From Alloyangia pacifica (GTDB taxonomy: Bacteria; Pseudomonadota; Alphaproteobacteria; Rhodobacterales; Rhodobacteraceae), in contig NZ_CP022189.1 of NCBI RefSeq assembly GCF_003111685.1, forward strand, positions 2,558,001 through 2,622,000: 64,000 bases of DNA. Direction: 5' to 3'. How positions within the stretch are numbered: position 1 is the stretch's first letter; every line of letters begins with the position of its first letter. Below are positions 46,598-55,588 of the stretch, piece after piece. The notes under the pieces were generated by a model, which saw nothing but the letters and a program-made list of their open reading frames with translations, did not search any database and was not told the DNA's origin. The position numbers and the translations under genes are program-made.

Positions 46598-47668
46598 ATG
46601 GACGACCTGCGCGACAAGTATATCGACCTGATTGGCAAGGCGGCGGATGAATCCGCGCTTGAGGATCTGCGGGTGCAGGCCGTCGGCAAGAAGGGCGAGA
46701 TCAGCCTTCAGATGCGGAGCCTCGGCAAGATGAGCCCCGAGGAGCGCCAGCTCATGGGGCCGAAGCTCAACGCGCTGAAGGATGAGATCAACGCGGCGCT
46801 TGGCGCCAAGAAGGCGGCGCTGGCAGATGCCGCGTTGAACGAGCGGCTGCAGGCGGAATGGCTCGACGTGACCCTGCCCGGCCGCAACCGGCGCGTCGGC
46901 AGCATCCACCCGGTCAGCCAGGTCTGGGAGGAATGCACCGCGATCTTCGCCGACATGGGCTTTGCCGTCGCCGAAGGCCCGCAGGTCGAGACCGACTGGT
47001 ACAACTTCGACGCGCTGAACATCCCCGGCCACCACCCTGCCCGCGCCGAGATGGACACCTTCTACATGCACCGCGAAGACGGCGACAACCGCCCGCCGCA
47101 CGTGCTGCGCACCCATACCTCGCCGGTGCAGATCCGCTCGATGGAAGCCGGCGGCGCACCGACGCGGATCATCTGCCCGGGCCGCGTCTACCGCGCCGAT
47201 TACGACCAGACCCACACGCCGATGTTCCACCAAGTCGAGGGGCTTGCCATCGACAAGGACATCTCCATGGCGAACCTCAAGTGGGTTCTGGAAGAGTTCT
47301 TCTCGGCCTTTTTCGGCCGCTCGGTGAAAACCCGCTTCCGTGCCTCGCACTTCCCGTTCACCGAACCCTCGGCCGAGGTGGACATCCAATGCCAGTGGAA
47401 GGACGGCTCGGTCACCGTGGGCGAAGGCGACGACTGGCTGGAAGTGCTGGGTTCGGGCATGGTGCACCCCAAGGTGCTGCAGGCCGGCGGGATCGATCCG
47501 AGCGAATGGCAGGGCTTTGCCTTCGGCATGGGGATCGACCGGATCGCGATGCTGAAATACGGCATCCCCGACCTGCGCGCCTTCTTCGATTCGGATCTGC
47601 GCTGGCTGCGCCATTATGGCTTTGCCTCGCTCGATGTGCCGACGCTGCATGGCGGCCTGTCGCGCTAA
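46598..47668 (+). CDS. pheS: Phenylalanyl-tRNA synthetase alpha subunit
   Basis: PheS has 356 residues and charges tRNA-Phe as the catalytic half of an alpha2-beta2 enzyme. It has an N-terminal coiled-coil (about 1-90), then class II motifs: [20 protein letters not shown], motif 2 with [11 protein letters not shown] and [20 protein letters not shown] (about 190-230), and motif 3 [18 protein letters not shown] (about 310-327). The start at 46598 ([15 protein letters not shown]) is the family start. pheT does not follow directly; a YrhK gene and the opposing holA gene come next, so pheT lies elsewhere. Confidence 0.97.
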   Translation: MDDLRDKYIDLIGKAADESALEDLRVQAVGKKGEISLQMRSLGKMSPEERQLMGPKLNALKDEINAALGAKKAALADAALNERLQAEWLDVTLPGRNRRVGSIHPVSQVWEECTAIFADMGFAVAEGPQVETDWYNFDALNIPGHHPARAEMDTFYMHREDGDNRPPHVLRTHTSPVQIRSMEAGGAPTRIICPGRVYRADYDQTHTPMFHQVEGLAIDKDISMANLKWVLEEFFSAFFGRSVKTRFRASHFPFTEPSAEVDIQCQWKDGSVTVGEGDDWLEVLGSGMVHPKVLQAGGIDPSEWQGFAFGMGIDRIAMLKYGIPDLRAFFDSDLRWLRHYGFASLDVPTLHGGLSR

Positions 47669-47690
47669 GCGCGGGTATGGCAGGGAATTG

Positions 47691-47722
47691 GGGCCCGGCG
47701 CATCCGCGTCGGGCCTTTTCCT
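47691..47722 (+). terminator. Terminator after pheS
   Basis: GGCCCG-GCG pairs with CGC-GT-CGGGCC around CATC and runs into TTTTCCTTTTT. It lies 24 bases after the pheS stop and just before the YrhK gene. Confidence 0.7.
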
Positions 47723-47750
47723 TTTTGAAACCTGCGCCATCTTGGGGCTC

Positions 47751-48035
47751 ATGAAGCTCTTCGATCACCGCAACCGCGAGCGTAACGCGGACACGCGGCG
47801 CGTCTACGCGCTTTTCGAGATCGCCCATACGGCGGTGGATTTCGGCGCCGCGCTCTGTTTCACCATCGGCTCGGTGCTGTTCTTCTGGAAGCAGTACGAA
47901 ACCGCCGCCATCTGGCTCTTCACCGTCGGCTCGGTGCTCTTCATGGTGAAGCCCTCGCTGCGGCTGGCGCGCGAGATCAAGCTCTGGCGGATGGGGCAGA
48001 TCGAGAGGCTGGCAGATCGCGATCGGAACGGCTAG
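47751..48035 (+). CDS. YrhK-like small membrane protein
   Basis: The protein has 94 residues and two transmembrane helices (about 24-43 and 49-66) with the conserved YALFEIAHTAVDFGAALCF and FTVGSVLFMVKPSLRLAREI. It fits the YrhK family. The function is unknown. Its TAG stop overlaps the TAG stop of the opposing holA gene (CTAG), a tail-to-tail overlap of four bases with no room for a terminator. Confidence 0.85.
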   Translation: MKLFDHRNRERNADTRRVYALFEIAHTAVDFGAALCFTIGSVLFFWKQYETAAIWLFTVGSVLFMVKPSLRLAREIKLWRMGQIERLADRDRNG

Positions 48036-49060
48036 CGCCGCGAGGCGAGCCAGGCGAGGCGCACGAAGTTGCGCTCGACGAGGGCCATGGCCGGGGCGCG
48101 GGCGCCGGCGGAGCGGATCGAGAGATCGGTTTCCATCAGCATCGAGAGCGCATCCTCGAGCCGGTCGGCAGTCCAGCCCGAGGCCTGGCGCAGCATCCGG
48201 TCGCGGCGCGGGCCGAAGAGCGGAGGGCGCAGGCGTTGCACCCCGGCTTGCGGGCCACCCTGGGCCGAGGCGAGCGCGTAGAGCACGCGGAAGTGGCGCA
48301 TCGCCATGATCAGCAGCGTGACCGGCGCGACCCCCTGCCCTTCGAGCCGCTGCATCAGCGGTCCGATTTCGGGCGAGCGACCCTCGGCGACCACGTTGAG
48401 GATGTCGTCGAGCTCGGCTTCGATCGAGGCGGGGGCGCAGGCGGCCACCTCCTCGGGGGTGAGCGGCGCGGGATCGTCCAGCTTGTAGAGCCCGAGCTTT
48501 TCGAGCACCTGCCGGAAGTCGCCCGGCTCGAGCGCGCGGGCGAGATGCTCGAGTGCGTCAAAGGCGGCGCGGTCGACCTGGGTGAGACCGGCCTTCTTCA
48601 GCGCGGCCTCGATCTCGTCACGGCCCGGCGGGTCCGAGTAGATGCCAATGGCCAGCGCGTCGGGGGCGGCCTCGAAGAGCTTGCGGAGGGCGGATTTCGC
48701 GGTGAGCTGTCCGGCGGTGACGATGATCTGCGCATCGCCCGGGCGCCAGTCGGTCAGCGCCGCGCCCATGGTCTTGGCAAGCCCGTCGGTCGCCTCCTCG
48801 ACGAAGACCACGCGCGGTCCGGGGAAGAAGCCCTGCGCCTTCACAGCGTCGAGCAGCAGCGCCGGGTCCTTGCGCAGGTCGGCACCGCCCATGCGGGTCA
48901 GGCGCATCTCGGCCTCGGCCTCGGGGCCGACAAGGGCCGTGATGACCTCCTGCCGCCGGTGCGCCACGCGCATGGCGTCCTCGCCGTAGAGCAGCACGCC
49001 CGAGCGCGTCGGGTCCGGCTTGCGGAAAAAGGCCTGTGCGTCGCGCCCGCCGAGTTTCAC
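48032..49060 (-). CDS. holA: DNA polymerase III subunit delta
   Basis: HolA has 342 residues and opens the sliding clamp within the clamp loader. The N-terminal region PDPTRSGVLLYGEDAMRVAH, then LRKDPALLLDAVKAQGFFPG, VFVEEATDGLAKTM and the C-terminal helical collar with LFGPRRDRMLRQASGWTADR are typical of alphaproteobacterial delta. It lies 10 bases downstream of lptE. With leuS and lptE it forms a three-gene unit, an arrangement common in proteobacteria. Confidence 0.93.
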   Translation of the reverse strand: MKLGGRDAQAFFRKPDPTRSGVLLYGEDAMRVAHRRQEVITALVGPEAEAEMRLTRMGGADLRKDPALLLDAVKAQGFFPGPRVVFVEEATDGLAKTMGAALTDWRPGDAQIIVTAGQLTAKSALRKLFEAAPDALAIGIYSDPPGRDEIEAALKKAGLTQVDRAAFDALEHLARALEPGDFRQVLEKLGLYKLDDPAPLTPEEVAACAPASIEAELDDILNVVAEGRSPEIGPLMQRLEGQGVAPVTLLIMAMRHFRVLYALASAQGGPQAGVQRLRPPLFGPRRDRMLRQASGWTADRLEDALSMLMETDLSIRSAGARAPAMALVERNFVRLAWLASRR

Positions 49061-49070
49061 GAGACCCCCG

Positions 49071-49568
49071 TCACTGCGGCAGGTCCGCCGCGACCAGCAG
49101 CAGCCGGTCGATGACCCGGTCGGCCAGCATGAGCATCAGCCGCTCCTCGGCGTCGCGCTCGGCGGCCTGGGTGGCGGCGGTCGAGCCGGTGGTGGAATAG
49201 CCGGTGAAGGTAGAGGTGTCGCCGGAGGTCAGCGCCTCGTTCGTCACGGCGTCGCGCAGCGTGAAGTACGCGGTGCCGATCACCCGGATGCGGGTGGTGT
49301 TGCCGTCGGCGAGCGAGCCGTGCCCCGAGGTCTCGGTCCTCAACGAGGTGTCGAGCCGGTAGGGCGCGCCGGGCGCGGCGCGGCCGAGCCGTTCCTCGAT
49401 CCGGCGGGTGTAGAGATAGGCGTCGGGCGAGTCGGGATCGGCAAAGGCGATCTGCCCGAGCAGCTTCTGCCCGCCGCCCTGAGGCCCGTAGGCCGGGGCA
49501 AAGCCACAGCCCGCGAGCGCCAGGGCGCCGCAGGCTGCAAGCAGGGTTCTTCGATCAAGCGACCACAT
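49071..49568 (-). CDS. lptE: LPS-assembly lipoprotein LptE
   Basis: The protein has 165 residues from the ATG at 49566-49568. A signal peptide with lipobox LALAGC (cysteine at about residue 21) predicts an outer-membrane lipoprotein. [20 protein letters not shown] and the C-terminal [20 protein letters not shown] match LptE, which plugs the LptD pore that inserts LPS. The start overlaps the 3' end of leuS by 14 bases and holA follows after 10 bases, the usual leuS-lptE-holA order. Confidence 0.9.
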   Translation of the reverse strand: MWSLDRRTLLAACGALALAGCGFAPAYGPQGGGQKLLGQIAFADPDSPDAYLYTRRIEERLGRAAPGAPYRLDTSLRTETSGHGSLADGNTTRIRVIGTAYFTLRDAVTNEALTSGDTSTFTGYSTTGSTAATQAAERDAEERLMLMLADRVIDRLLLVAADLPQ

Positions 49569-52125
49569 TGACGATCCGGCCAGGCACAACGATGAGCTTC
49601 TTCGGGGCGGCCCCTTCGAGGCTCCGCACCACAGCTTCGTGCGCGAGGACGAGTTTTTCAATCTCTTCCTTGGCCATGTCCTTGGGAACGGTGAGTTCGC
49701 CGCGGCGCTTGCCGTTGACCTGGATCGGCAGGGTGACGCTGTCCTCGACCAGCATCGCCTCGTCGGCCTTGGGCCAGGGCGCGTTGGCGATGAGCCCCTC
49801 GCCGCCGAGCAGATGCCAGATTTCCTCGGACAGGTGCGGGGTCATCGGCGACATGAGCTGCGCGAGGACCTTGGCCGCCTCCTTCTTGGCAGCAGCGCCC
49901 GCCTGCGATTTGCCGAGCACGGCGGTGAAGGCATAGAGCTTGGCGATGGCCGCGTTGAAGCCGAAGCTCTCGACGCCCATGGTCACGTCGTGGATCGCCT
50001 TGTGCATCTCGCGCAGCAGGGCGGCATCCTCGGCCCCGGCGGGGGCATCGGATGCGGCGATCTCGGCGGCGATCCGGTAGACCCGGGCGAGGTGCTTGGA
50101 GGCCGCTTCCGCACCCGACGCGGTCCATTCCACGTCACGCTCGGGCGGGCTGTCCGAGAGCACGAACCAGCGCGCGGTGTCGGCGCCGTACTGGCCGATG
50201 ATCGCCACCGGGTCGACGACGTTGTTCTTCGACTTGGACATCTTGGCCGAGGGGATGATCTCGACCTCGGTGCCGTCCTCGAGGAAGCCCTTGCCGTCCC
50301 TCAGCTCGACCGACTCGGGGTAGTGGTAGACCGGGCGGCCGTCGGCATTGCGCGTCTGGTAGATCGCGTGGGTCACCATGCCCTGGGTGAAGAGCGCCTT
50401 GAACGGCTCCTTGCTCTTTTCCGGCAGGTGGCCGGTGAGGTTCATCGCGCGGGCAAAGAAGCGCGAGTAGAGCAGGTGCAGGATCGCGTGCTCGATGCCA
50501 CCGATGTATTGATCGACATTCATCCAGTATTCGGCCTCGGCCATGTCCATCGGCGTCTCGGCGCGCGGCGAGGTGAAGCGGGCGAAGTACCAGCTCGAGT
50601 CGACGAAGGTGTCCATGGTGTCGGTCTCGCGCCGTGCCGGGGCACCGCAGGACGGGCAGGCACAGTCGCGCCACGACGGGTGGCGGTCGAGCGGGTTGCC
50701 GGGCACCGAGAAGTCGATCGCCTTGCCGTCCTCGTCGTAGGGCAGGCTGATCGGCAGGTTTTCCTTCTTCTCGGGCACCACGCCGCAGGCCTCGCAATGG
50801 ACCACGGGAATCGGGCAGCCCCAGTAGCGCTGGCGCGAGAGGCCCCAGTCGCGCAGGCGGTACTTGGTCACGCCTTCGCCGATGCCGTTCTTCTCGCAGA
50901 AGTCGACGGCGGCGTTGACGCCCTCCTCACCGGTCTGCACTTCGGTCCCGGCGACGAGGCGGGTGTAGCGCACCTTTTCCGTCTTGGCGGGCACGAAGGG
51001 CTCGGCCTGGATGTCGATCTCGCCCTCGAGCGGGACAAAGGTCTCGACGATCGGCAGGCCGTACTTGCTGCAGAAGTCGTGGTCGCGCTGGTCGTGGCCC
51101 GGGCAGCCGAAGATCGCGCCCGTGCCGTAATCCATGAGGATGAAATTGGCGATGTAGACCGGCAGTTCCCAATTCGGATCGAACGGGTGACGGACCTTGA
51201 GCCCTGTGTCGAAGCCGCGCTTCTCGGCCTTTTCCAGCTCTTCTTCCGAGGTGCCCATGCGGCGGCACTCGGCAACGAAGGCGGCGAGCTCGGCGTTGTC
51301 CTTCTCGAGCTCTTTCGCGAGCGGGTGGTCGGGCGAGATGCCGACGAAGGAGGCGCCGTGCAGCGTGTCGGGGCGCGTGGTGTAGCACTCGATCTTCTCG
51401 AAACCGGCCGGGGCGGCGACGGTGTCGAAGGAGAACTGCAGGCCGCGCGAGCGGCCGATCCAGTTCGCCTGCATCAGCTTCACCTTCGCGGGCCAGTCAT
51501 CGAGCGTATCCAACGCATCGAGCAGCTCGCCCGAGAAGTCGGAGATCTTGAAGAACCACTGGGTGAGTTCCTTGCGCTCGACCAGCGCGCCCGAGCGCCA
51601 GCCGCGGCCGTTCTCGACCTGCTCGTTGGCGAGCACGGTCATGTCGACCGGGTCCCAGTTCACCACGGCGTTCTTGCGGTAGACGAGGCCCTTGTCGAGC
51701 ATGTCCAGGAAGAGCGCCTGCTGCTGGCCGTAATATTCCGGATCGCAGGTCGCGAACATGCGCGACCAGTCGAGCCCGAAGCCGAGCGGCTTCATCTGCG
51801 CGACCATCGTGTCGATGTTCGAATAGGTCCAGTCCTTGGGGTGCCCGCCCGAGGCCATGGCAGCGTTCTCGGCCGGCATGCCGAAGGCGTCGAAGCCCAT
51901 CGGGTGCAGCACGTTGAAGCCGTTCTGCTTCTTGTAGCGGGCGATCACGTCGCCCATCGTGTAGTTCCGCACGTGGCCGATGTGGATACGGCCCGAGGGA
52001 TAGGGGAACATCTCGAGCACGTAGTATTTCGGCTTATCGGCCGAACGGGTGGCCTTGAAGGTCAGGGCGTCTTCCCAGGCGGCCTGCCATTTCGGCTCGA
52101 TCGTGGCGGGGTCGTAGCGCGACAT
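49555..52125 (-). CDS. leuS: Leucyl-tRNA synthetase
   Basis: LeuS has 856 residues from the ATG at 52123-52125 ([14 protein letters not shown]), preceded by AGGGACAAGAG. Class I motifs are HIGH as HIGHVRNY (about 50) and KMSKS in [14 protein letters not shown] (about 628). The CP1 editing domain includes the threonine-rich [15 protein letters not shown], and a zinc-type cluster CEACGVV / CACPSCGAP is present. The frame runs unbroken to GRIVNVVA. It is the first gene of leuS-lptE-holA. Confidence 0.98.
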   Translation of the reverse strand: MSRYDPATIEPKWQAAWEDALTFKATRSADKPKYYVLEMFPYPSGRIHIGHVRNYTMGDVIARYKKQNGFNVLHPMGFDAFGMPAENAAMASGGHPKDWTYSNIDTMVAQMKPLGFGLDWSRMFATCDPEYYGQQQALFLDMLDKGLVYRKNAVVNWDPVDMTVLANEQVENGRGWRSGALVERKELTQWFFKISDFSGELLDALDTLDDWPAKVKLMQANWIGRSRGLQFSFDTVAAPAGFEKIECYTTRPDTLHGASFVGISPDHPLAKELEKDNAELAAFVAECRRMGTSEEELEKAEKRGFDTGLKVRHPFDPNWELPVYIANFILMDYGTGAIFGCPGHDQRDHDFCSKYGLPIVETFVPLEGEIDIQAEPFVPAKTEKVRYTRLVAGTEVQTGEEGVNAAVDFCEKNGIGEGVTKYRLRDWGLSRQRYWGCPIPVVHCEACGVVPEKKENLPISLPYDEDGKAIDFSVPGNPLDRHPSWRDCACPSCGAPARRETDTMDTFVDSSWYFARFTSPRAETPMDMAEAEYWMNVDQYIGGIEHAILHLLYSRFFARAMNLTGHLPEKSKEPFKALFTQGMVTHAIYQTRNADGRPVYHYPESVELRDGKGFLEDGTEVEIIPSAKMSKSKNNVVDPVAIIGQYGADTARWFVLSDSPPERDVEWTASGAEAASKHLARVYRIAAEIAASDAPAGAEDAALLREMHKAIHDVTMGVESFGFNAAIAKLYAFTAVLGKSQAGAAAKKEAAKVLAQLMSPMTPHLSEEIWHLLGGEGLIANAPWPKADEAMLVEDSVTLPIQVNGKRRGELTVPKDMAKEEIEKLVLAHEAVVRSLEGAAPKKLIVVPGRIVNVVA

Positions 52126-52334
52126 AATCTCTTGTCCCTCGGAGCGGATGGGTCTTGGCGGGTGATAGGGCAGCCCCCGCCGGACGTCCAGTGCCCGGTC
52201 TCCGACAGGAGGGGATGCAGGCGACATTTCCGCAACCTCGGCACCGCAATATTGCCGTGTCCTGCATTACTGTATTGGCCGAAGCCGGCACGCATGAAAC
52301 ATTGACCGAATAGTCAAAAAAAGAATGTAGCCCG

Positions 52335-53594
52335 ATGAAGCTCCTTTGTATCCACCAGAATTTCCCTGGGCAGTACAAGCATCTCGCCCCCGAACTCATC
52401 CGGCTCGGCCATGAGGTCACCGCGCTGACTCCCAAGGTCAAGGAGCCGACCACCTGGAACGGGGTGGAGGTGCTGCCCTACCAGATCCGCGGCAGCAGCA
52501 CCCAGGGCATCCACCCCTATCTCACCGACTTCGAGACCAAGATCCTGCGCGGCGTGAGTTGCTGTAACGCGGCGCTTGCGCTGAAGACGCAGGGCTACAT
52601 GCCCGACGTGATTCTGGCGCACCACGGTTGGGGCGAGAGCCTGTTCCTCAAGGACGTGTGGCCCGAGGCCCGGCTCGGGCTTTACTGCGAGCTTTACCAC
52701 CGGACCTCGCCCGACTTCCTGAGCTTCGATCCGGAGTTCGCCAAGGACCCGTCGCTGCGCGACGCCCAGCGGATCCGCATGAAGAATCTCAACAACCGCA
52801 TGCACGAAGAGGTCATGGACGCCGGGATCAGCCCGACACGGTTCCAGGCGGGCACCTTTCCCGCGGCCTGGCAGGACCGGCTGACCGTCGCCCACGACGG
52901 CATCGACACCGATCTCGTGGCGCCGAGCCCCGACGCGCGGCTGACACTGGACGGCGGCGAGGTGCTGACCCGCGACGACGAGGTGATCACCTTCATCAAC
53001 CGCAACCTCGAGCCCTACCGCGGCTATCATATCTTCATGCGCGCCCTGCCCGAGATCCTGCGCCGCCGCCCGAACGCCCGGATCGTGCTGATCGGCGGCG
53101 ACGAGGTCAGCTACGGCGCCAAGGCCCCGGACAGCAAAAGCTGGAAGCAGATCTTCATCGATGAGGTGCGCGGACAGATCCCCGATGCGGACTGGGCGCG
53201 GGTGCATTTCCTTGGCCGGGTGCCCTACGGGCGGTACCTGTCGATGCTCCAGGTGAGCCGGGTGCACATCTACCTGACCTATCCCTTCGTGCTCAGCTGG
53301 TCGCTGCTCGAGGCGATGAGCGCGGGCTGCGCCATCCTTGCCAGCGACACAGCGCCGGTGCGCGAGGCGCTGACCGAGGATGAGACCGGCTGGATGGTCG
53401 GTTTCTTCGATCGCGGTGCGCTGATCGACCGGCTCTGCGCCCTGCTCGACGATCCGGCGACCCGCGCCCGGCTCGGCGCGGCGGCCCGTGCCCATGTGCA
53501 GGGGACCTATGACCTGCGCCGCCATTGCCTGCCGAAGCACGTGGACTGGGTGACCCGCCTCGCCGCGCTGGAGCCGCGCCCGCCGCGCGACTGA
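52335..53594 (+). CDS. Glycosyltransferase family 4 protein
   Basis: The protein has 419 residues with a GT-B fold and no membrane helix. The N-terminal domain opens MKLLCIHQNFPGQYKHLAPE and contains ILAHHGWGESLFLKDVWP. The C-terminal donor domain has NRNLEPYRGYHIFMRALPEI, ARIVLIGGDE, a VHFLGRVPYGRYLSMLQVS block and the E-x7-E-like PFVLSWSLLEAMSAGCAILA. It transfers a sugar from a nucleotide sugar to an unknown acceptor. It stands alone between DUF3576 and leuS, reading opposite to both. Confidence 0.9.
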   Translation: MKLLCIHQNFPGQYKHLAPELIRLGHEVTALTPKVKEPTTWNGVEVLPYQIRGSSTQGIHPYLTDFETKILRGVSCCNAALALKTQGYMPDVILAHHGWGESLFLKDVWPEARLGLYCELYHRTSPDFLSFDPEFAKDPSLRDAQRIRMKNLNNRMHEEVMDAGISPTRFQAGTFPAAWQDRLTVAHDGIDTDLVAPSPDARLTLDGGEVLTRDDEVITFINRNLEPYRGYHIFMRALPEILRRRPNARIVLIGGDEVSYGAKAPDSKSWKQIFIDEVRGQIPDADWARVHFLGRVPYGRYLSMLQVSRVHIYLTYPFVLSWSLLEAMSAGCAILASDTAPVREALTEDETGWMVGFFDRGALIDRLCALLDDPATRARLGAAARAHVQGTYDLRRHCLPKHVDWVTRLAALEPRPPRD

Positions 53595-53616
53595 TCCGCC
53601 GCACCCCGAAACGACG

Positions 53617-53644
53617 AAGGCCCGGACAAGCGTCCGGGCCTTTT
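53617..53644. terminator. Bidirectional terminator between GT4 and DUF3576 genes
   Basis: AAGGCCCGGAC pairs with GTCCGGGCCTT around AAGC and is followed by TT on the plus strand; on the minus strand it is followed by CGTCG and lies 29 bases after the DUF3576 stop. Confidence 0.85.
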
Positions 53645-53672
53645 CATCTCGGTGGTCGCGATCCGCTGGGGA

Positions 53673-54170
53673 TCAGATCCTGCTGTCGACCGCCCGCAGC
53701 TGCCGCGCGCGGGTCAGGATCGCATCCTCGACCGCATGCACCGCCGAGGCGCTGGCCGGGCCGGAGCGGGTCTGCAGCGACACGTTCAGCGAGCGCGCGT
53801 CCAGCGCCGGGTCCGACACGAGGATCGTGGCGCGATAGGCGGTACCGCCGCCTGGGGGCGTGCCATAGCCCGTGGTGATCACCCCGGTGAAGGGATCGAC
53901 GCTTTCCACCGGCAGGAAGTCGAGCACCTGCAGCGAGGCGGTCCAGATGTACTTGTTCACCGAGCCGACCTGCCCGGCGTCCGGACTTGCCTTGAAAATG
54001 TCCCAAATGGTCGAGTCGGGCGCCCCGCGGCCATCGTAGACATCGGCTTCCATGAGCGCGTCAGCAGACTGGGTCTGCACCGGCTGGCGGGCCCCATTCT
54101 GACTGCAGGCAGCCAGGACCGCCGTAACCACGATCAGGGCGCCGGCTTTTGCAAACCGCTTATATTCCAT
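53673..54170 (-). CDS. DUF3576 lipoprotein
   Basis: The protein has 165 residues from the ATG at 54168-54170 (MEYKRFAKAG). A lipoprotein signal with lipobox LAAC (cysteine at about residue 22) is followed by a linker and a DUF3576 domain with STIWDIFKASPDAGQVGSVN, KYIWTASLQVLDFLPVES and DPFTGVITTGYGTP. An envelope lipoprotein of unknown function, usually close to leuS-lptE in alphaproteobacteria; here the GT4 gene stands between them. Confidence 0.9.
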   Translation of the reverse strand: MEYKRFAKAGALIVVTAVLAACSQNGARQPVQTQSADALMEADVYDGRGAPDSTIWDIFKASPDAGQVGSVNKYIWTASLQVLDFLPVESVDPFTGVITTGYGTPPGGGTAYRATILVSDPALDARSLNVSLQTRSGPASASAVHAVEDAILTRARQLRAVDSRI

Positions 54171-54472
54171 GAAACCAAAGCTCCTGCCCGTCTGCTTCTT
54201 TGCTCCTGCATACTCGCCGGGCCCGCTTATCACAAGTCGTCAATCCGGCGCTTTGGCTGCACGCCGGACACCGCCGACAGGACCGGCGGGAGCTCGCGGC
54301 GGCGGCGCGAAGGGCCCGTCATGTCTTTGTGGCAATTGGGCATCACTGGTTCGCTTCGTGGGCGCCTGACCCAGCGACGGGTTGCCAGAACGACCAGGCC
54401 GAGCGCATAGAAGTGGCCATCAAGGCCGGGCTACCCGGATTGGTACGTGCCTTAGAACACATGAGGGAAACA
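54171..54472. other. Intergenic region between DUF3576 and porin genes
   Basis: There are 302 bases with no convincing gene, holding the divergent promoters. A possible porin promoter is TTGCCA (54382-54387), an 18-base spacer and CATAGA (54406-54411), giving a leader of about 55 bases. The match is modest. Confidence 0.4.
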
Positions 54473-55456
54473 ATGAAAAAGATTCTGTTTGCTTCCACCG
54501 CGCTGGTTGCAACCGCAGGCATCGCCTCGGCAGAAGTCACCCTGTCCGGTTACGCCGAAATGGGTATCTACAACCCCGGCGAAACCCGTAACGACCCGGG
54601 CAACGACGAAGTTCAGTTCTTCACTGACATCGACCTGACCTTCACCATGTCCGGCGAAGCCGACAACGGCCTGGTCTTCGGTGCGAACATCGACCTCGAC
54701 GAAGCTCAGAAGCCGTTCACCAACCCCTGGCAGCAGGGCGGTGAGGCACTGTTCGTTTCGTACGGCGGCGCGACCTTCACCATGGGCGACACCGACTCGG
54801 CATACGACAAGATCGTTCCCGAGATGAACCTCGGCGGCGCAGGCTCGATCGCTGACGACGAAACCGTCCACGCCGGCTTCAACGACGGCGCAGAGTTCGA
54901 CGGTGGCGTGAACGGCTCCGACGGCCAGATCGCTCGCTTCGACTACGCTTTCGAAGGCCTGACCTTCTCGGCATCGGCTGAGCAAGTCAACGACGGCGCA
55001 GAGCCCGATGACTCGATCGCAGGCATCGTTGACTCCGGCGACACCATCTGGTCGATCGGTGCAGGCTACAAAGCTGACCTCGGCGGCATCGACATGAACG
55101 CTGGCGTTGCTTACCTGACGCTCGAAGATTTCGCAGACGTTTGGGGCCTCGGCGTGACCGCTGGCTTCGCAGGCGGCTTCGAAGTCGGCGCGACCTACAG
55201 CGACATCAACAACGAAGTTGGCGAAGACTTCGAGCACTGGGGCGTTGGCCTCGGCTACTCGATGAACGCTCTGTCGATGGGCGTCAACTACGGCAAGTAC
55301 GACTTCGAAGACGGTGACGACCAGTCGGGTTACGGCGTTGCCGTGAACTACGACCTCGGCGGCGGTCTCGTTGCTCAGGCCGGCTACGGCTACAGCGAAC
55401 TGCGCAACGGCGACGACGACGACTCGTTCTCGCTGGGTCTCGCAATGTCCTTCTAA
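54473..55456 (+). CDS. Outer-membrane porin (Rhodobacter type)
   Basis: The protein has 327 residues. The signal peptide MKKILFASTALVATAGIASA is followed by EVTLSGYAEMGIYN, the usual start of the first beta strand. The chain alternates aromatic and small residues through about 16 strands, is rich in Gly and Asp, and ends with the aromatic LGLAMSF that is needed for barrel insertion. The mature chain is acidic. The start at 54473 has GAGG six bases upstream. Codons are visibly biased (GAA, GCT, AAC preferred more than in neighbours), fitting very high expression. Confidence 0.93.
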   Translation: MKKILFASTALVATAGIASAEVTLSGYAEMGIYNPGETRNDPGNDEVQFFTDIDLTFTMSGEADNGLVFGANIDLDEAQKPFTNPWQQGGEALFVSYGGATFTMGDTDSAYDKIVPEMNLGGAGSIADDETVHAGFNDGAEFDGGVNGSDGQIARFDYAFEGLTFSASAEQVNDGAEPDDSIAGIVDSGDTIWSIGAGYKADLGGIDMNAGVAYLTLEDFADVWGLGVTAGFAGGFEVGATYSDINNEVGEDFEHWGVGLGYSMNALSMGVNYGKYDFEDGDDQSGYGVAVNYDLGGGLVAQAGYGYSELRNGDDDDSFSLGLAMSF

Positions 55457-55510
55457 TCTCACCTGAGATTAGACTGATTAGGGAAGAGCGGGCTTAGGCC
55501 CGCTCTTTTC
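55455..55510 (+). terminator. Double hairpin terminator after porin
   Basis: First hairpin: AATCTCA-CC-TGAGATT at 55455-55470, starting in the stop codon. Second hairpin: AAGAGCGGGC-TTAG-GCCCGCTCTT at 55484-55507 with a following TTCTTTT tract. The pair would give a stable 3' end to an abundant mRNA. Confidence 0.88.
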
Positions 55511-55588
55511 TTTTGCGCCCTCAGCGGGCAGAACGGTCCCGCAAGATCACCGCCGGGCACGGACCCGGATGAACGACGAGGGATCCCC

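Noticed and set aside
49639..52305. Long open frame antisense to leuS
   Set aside because: It mirrors the LeuS codons, has Arg/Val/His-rich low-information sequence and no family motifs; LeuS itself is complete.
53673..54233. Longer DUF3576 protein starting at 54233
   Set aside because: The added N-terminus (MISGPGEYAGAKK) would precede and bury the lipoprotein signal; the ATG at 54170 gives a proper signal and lipobox.
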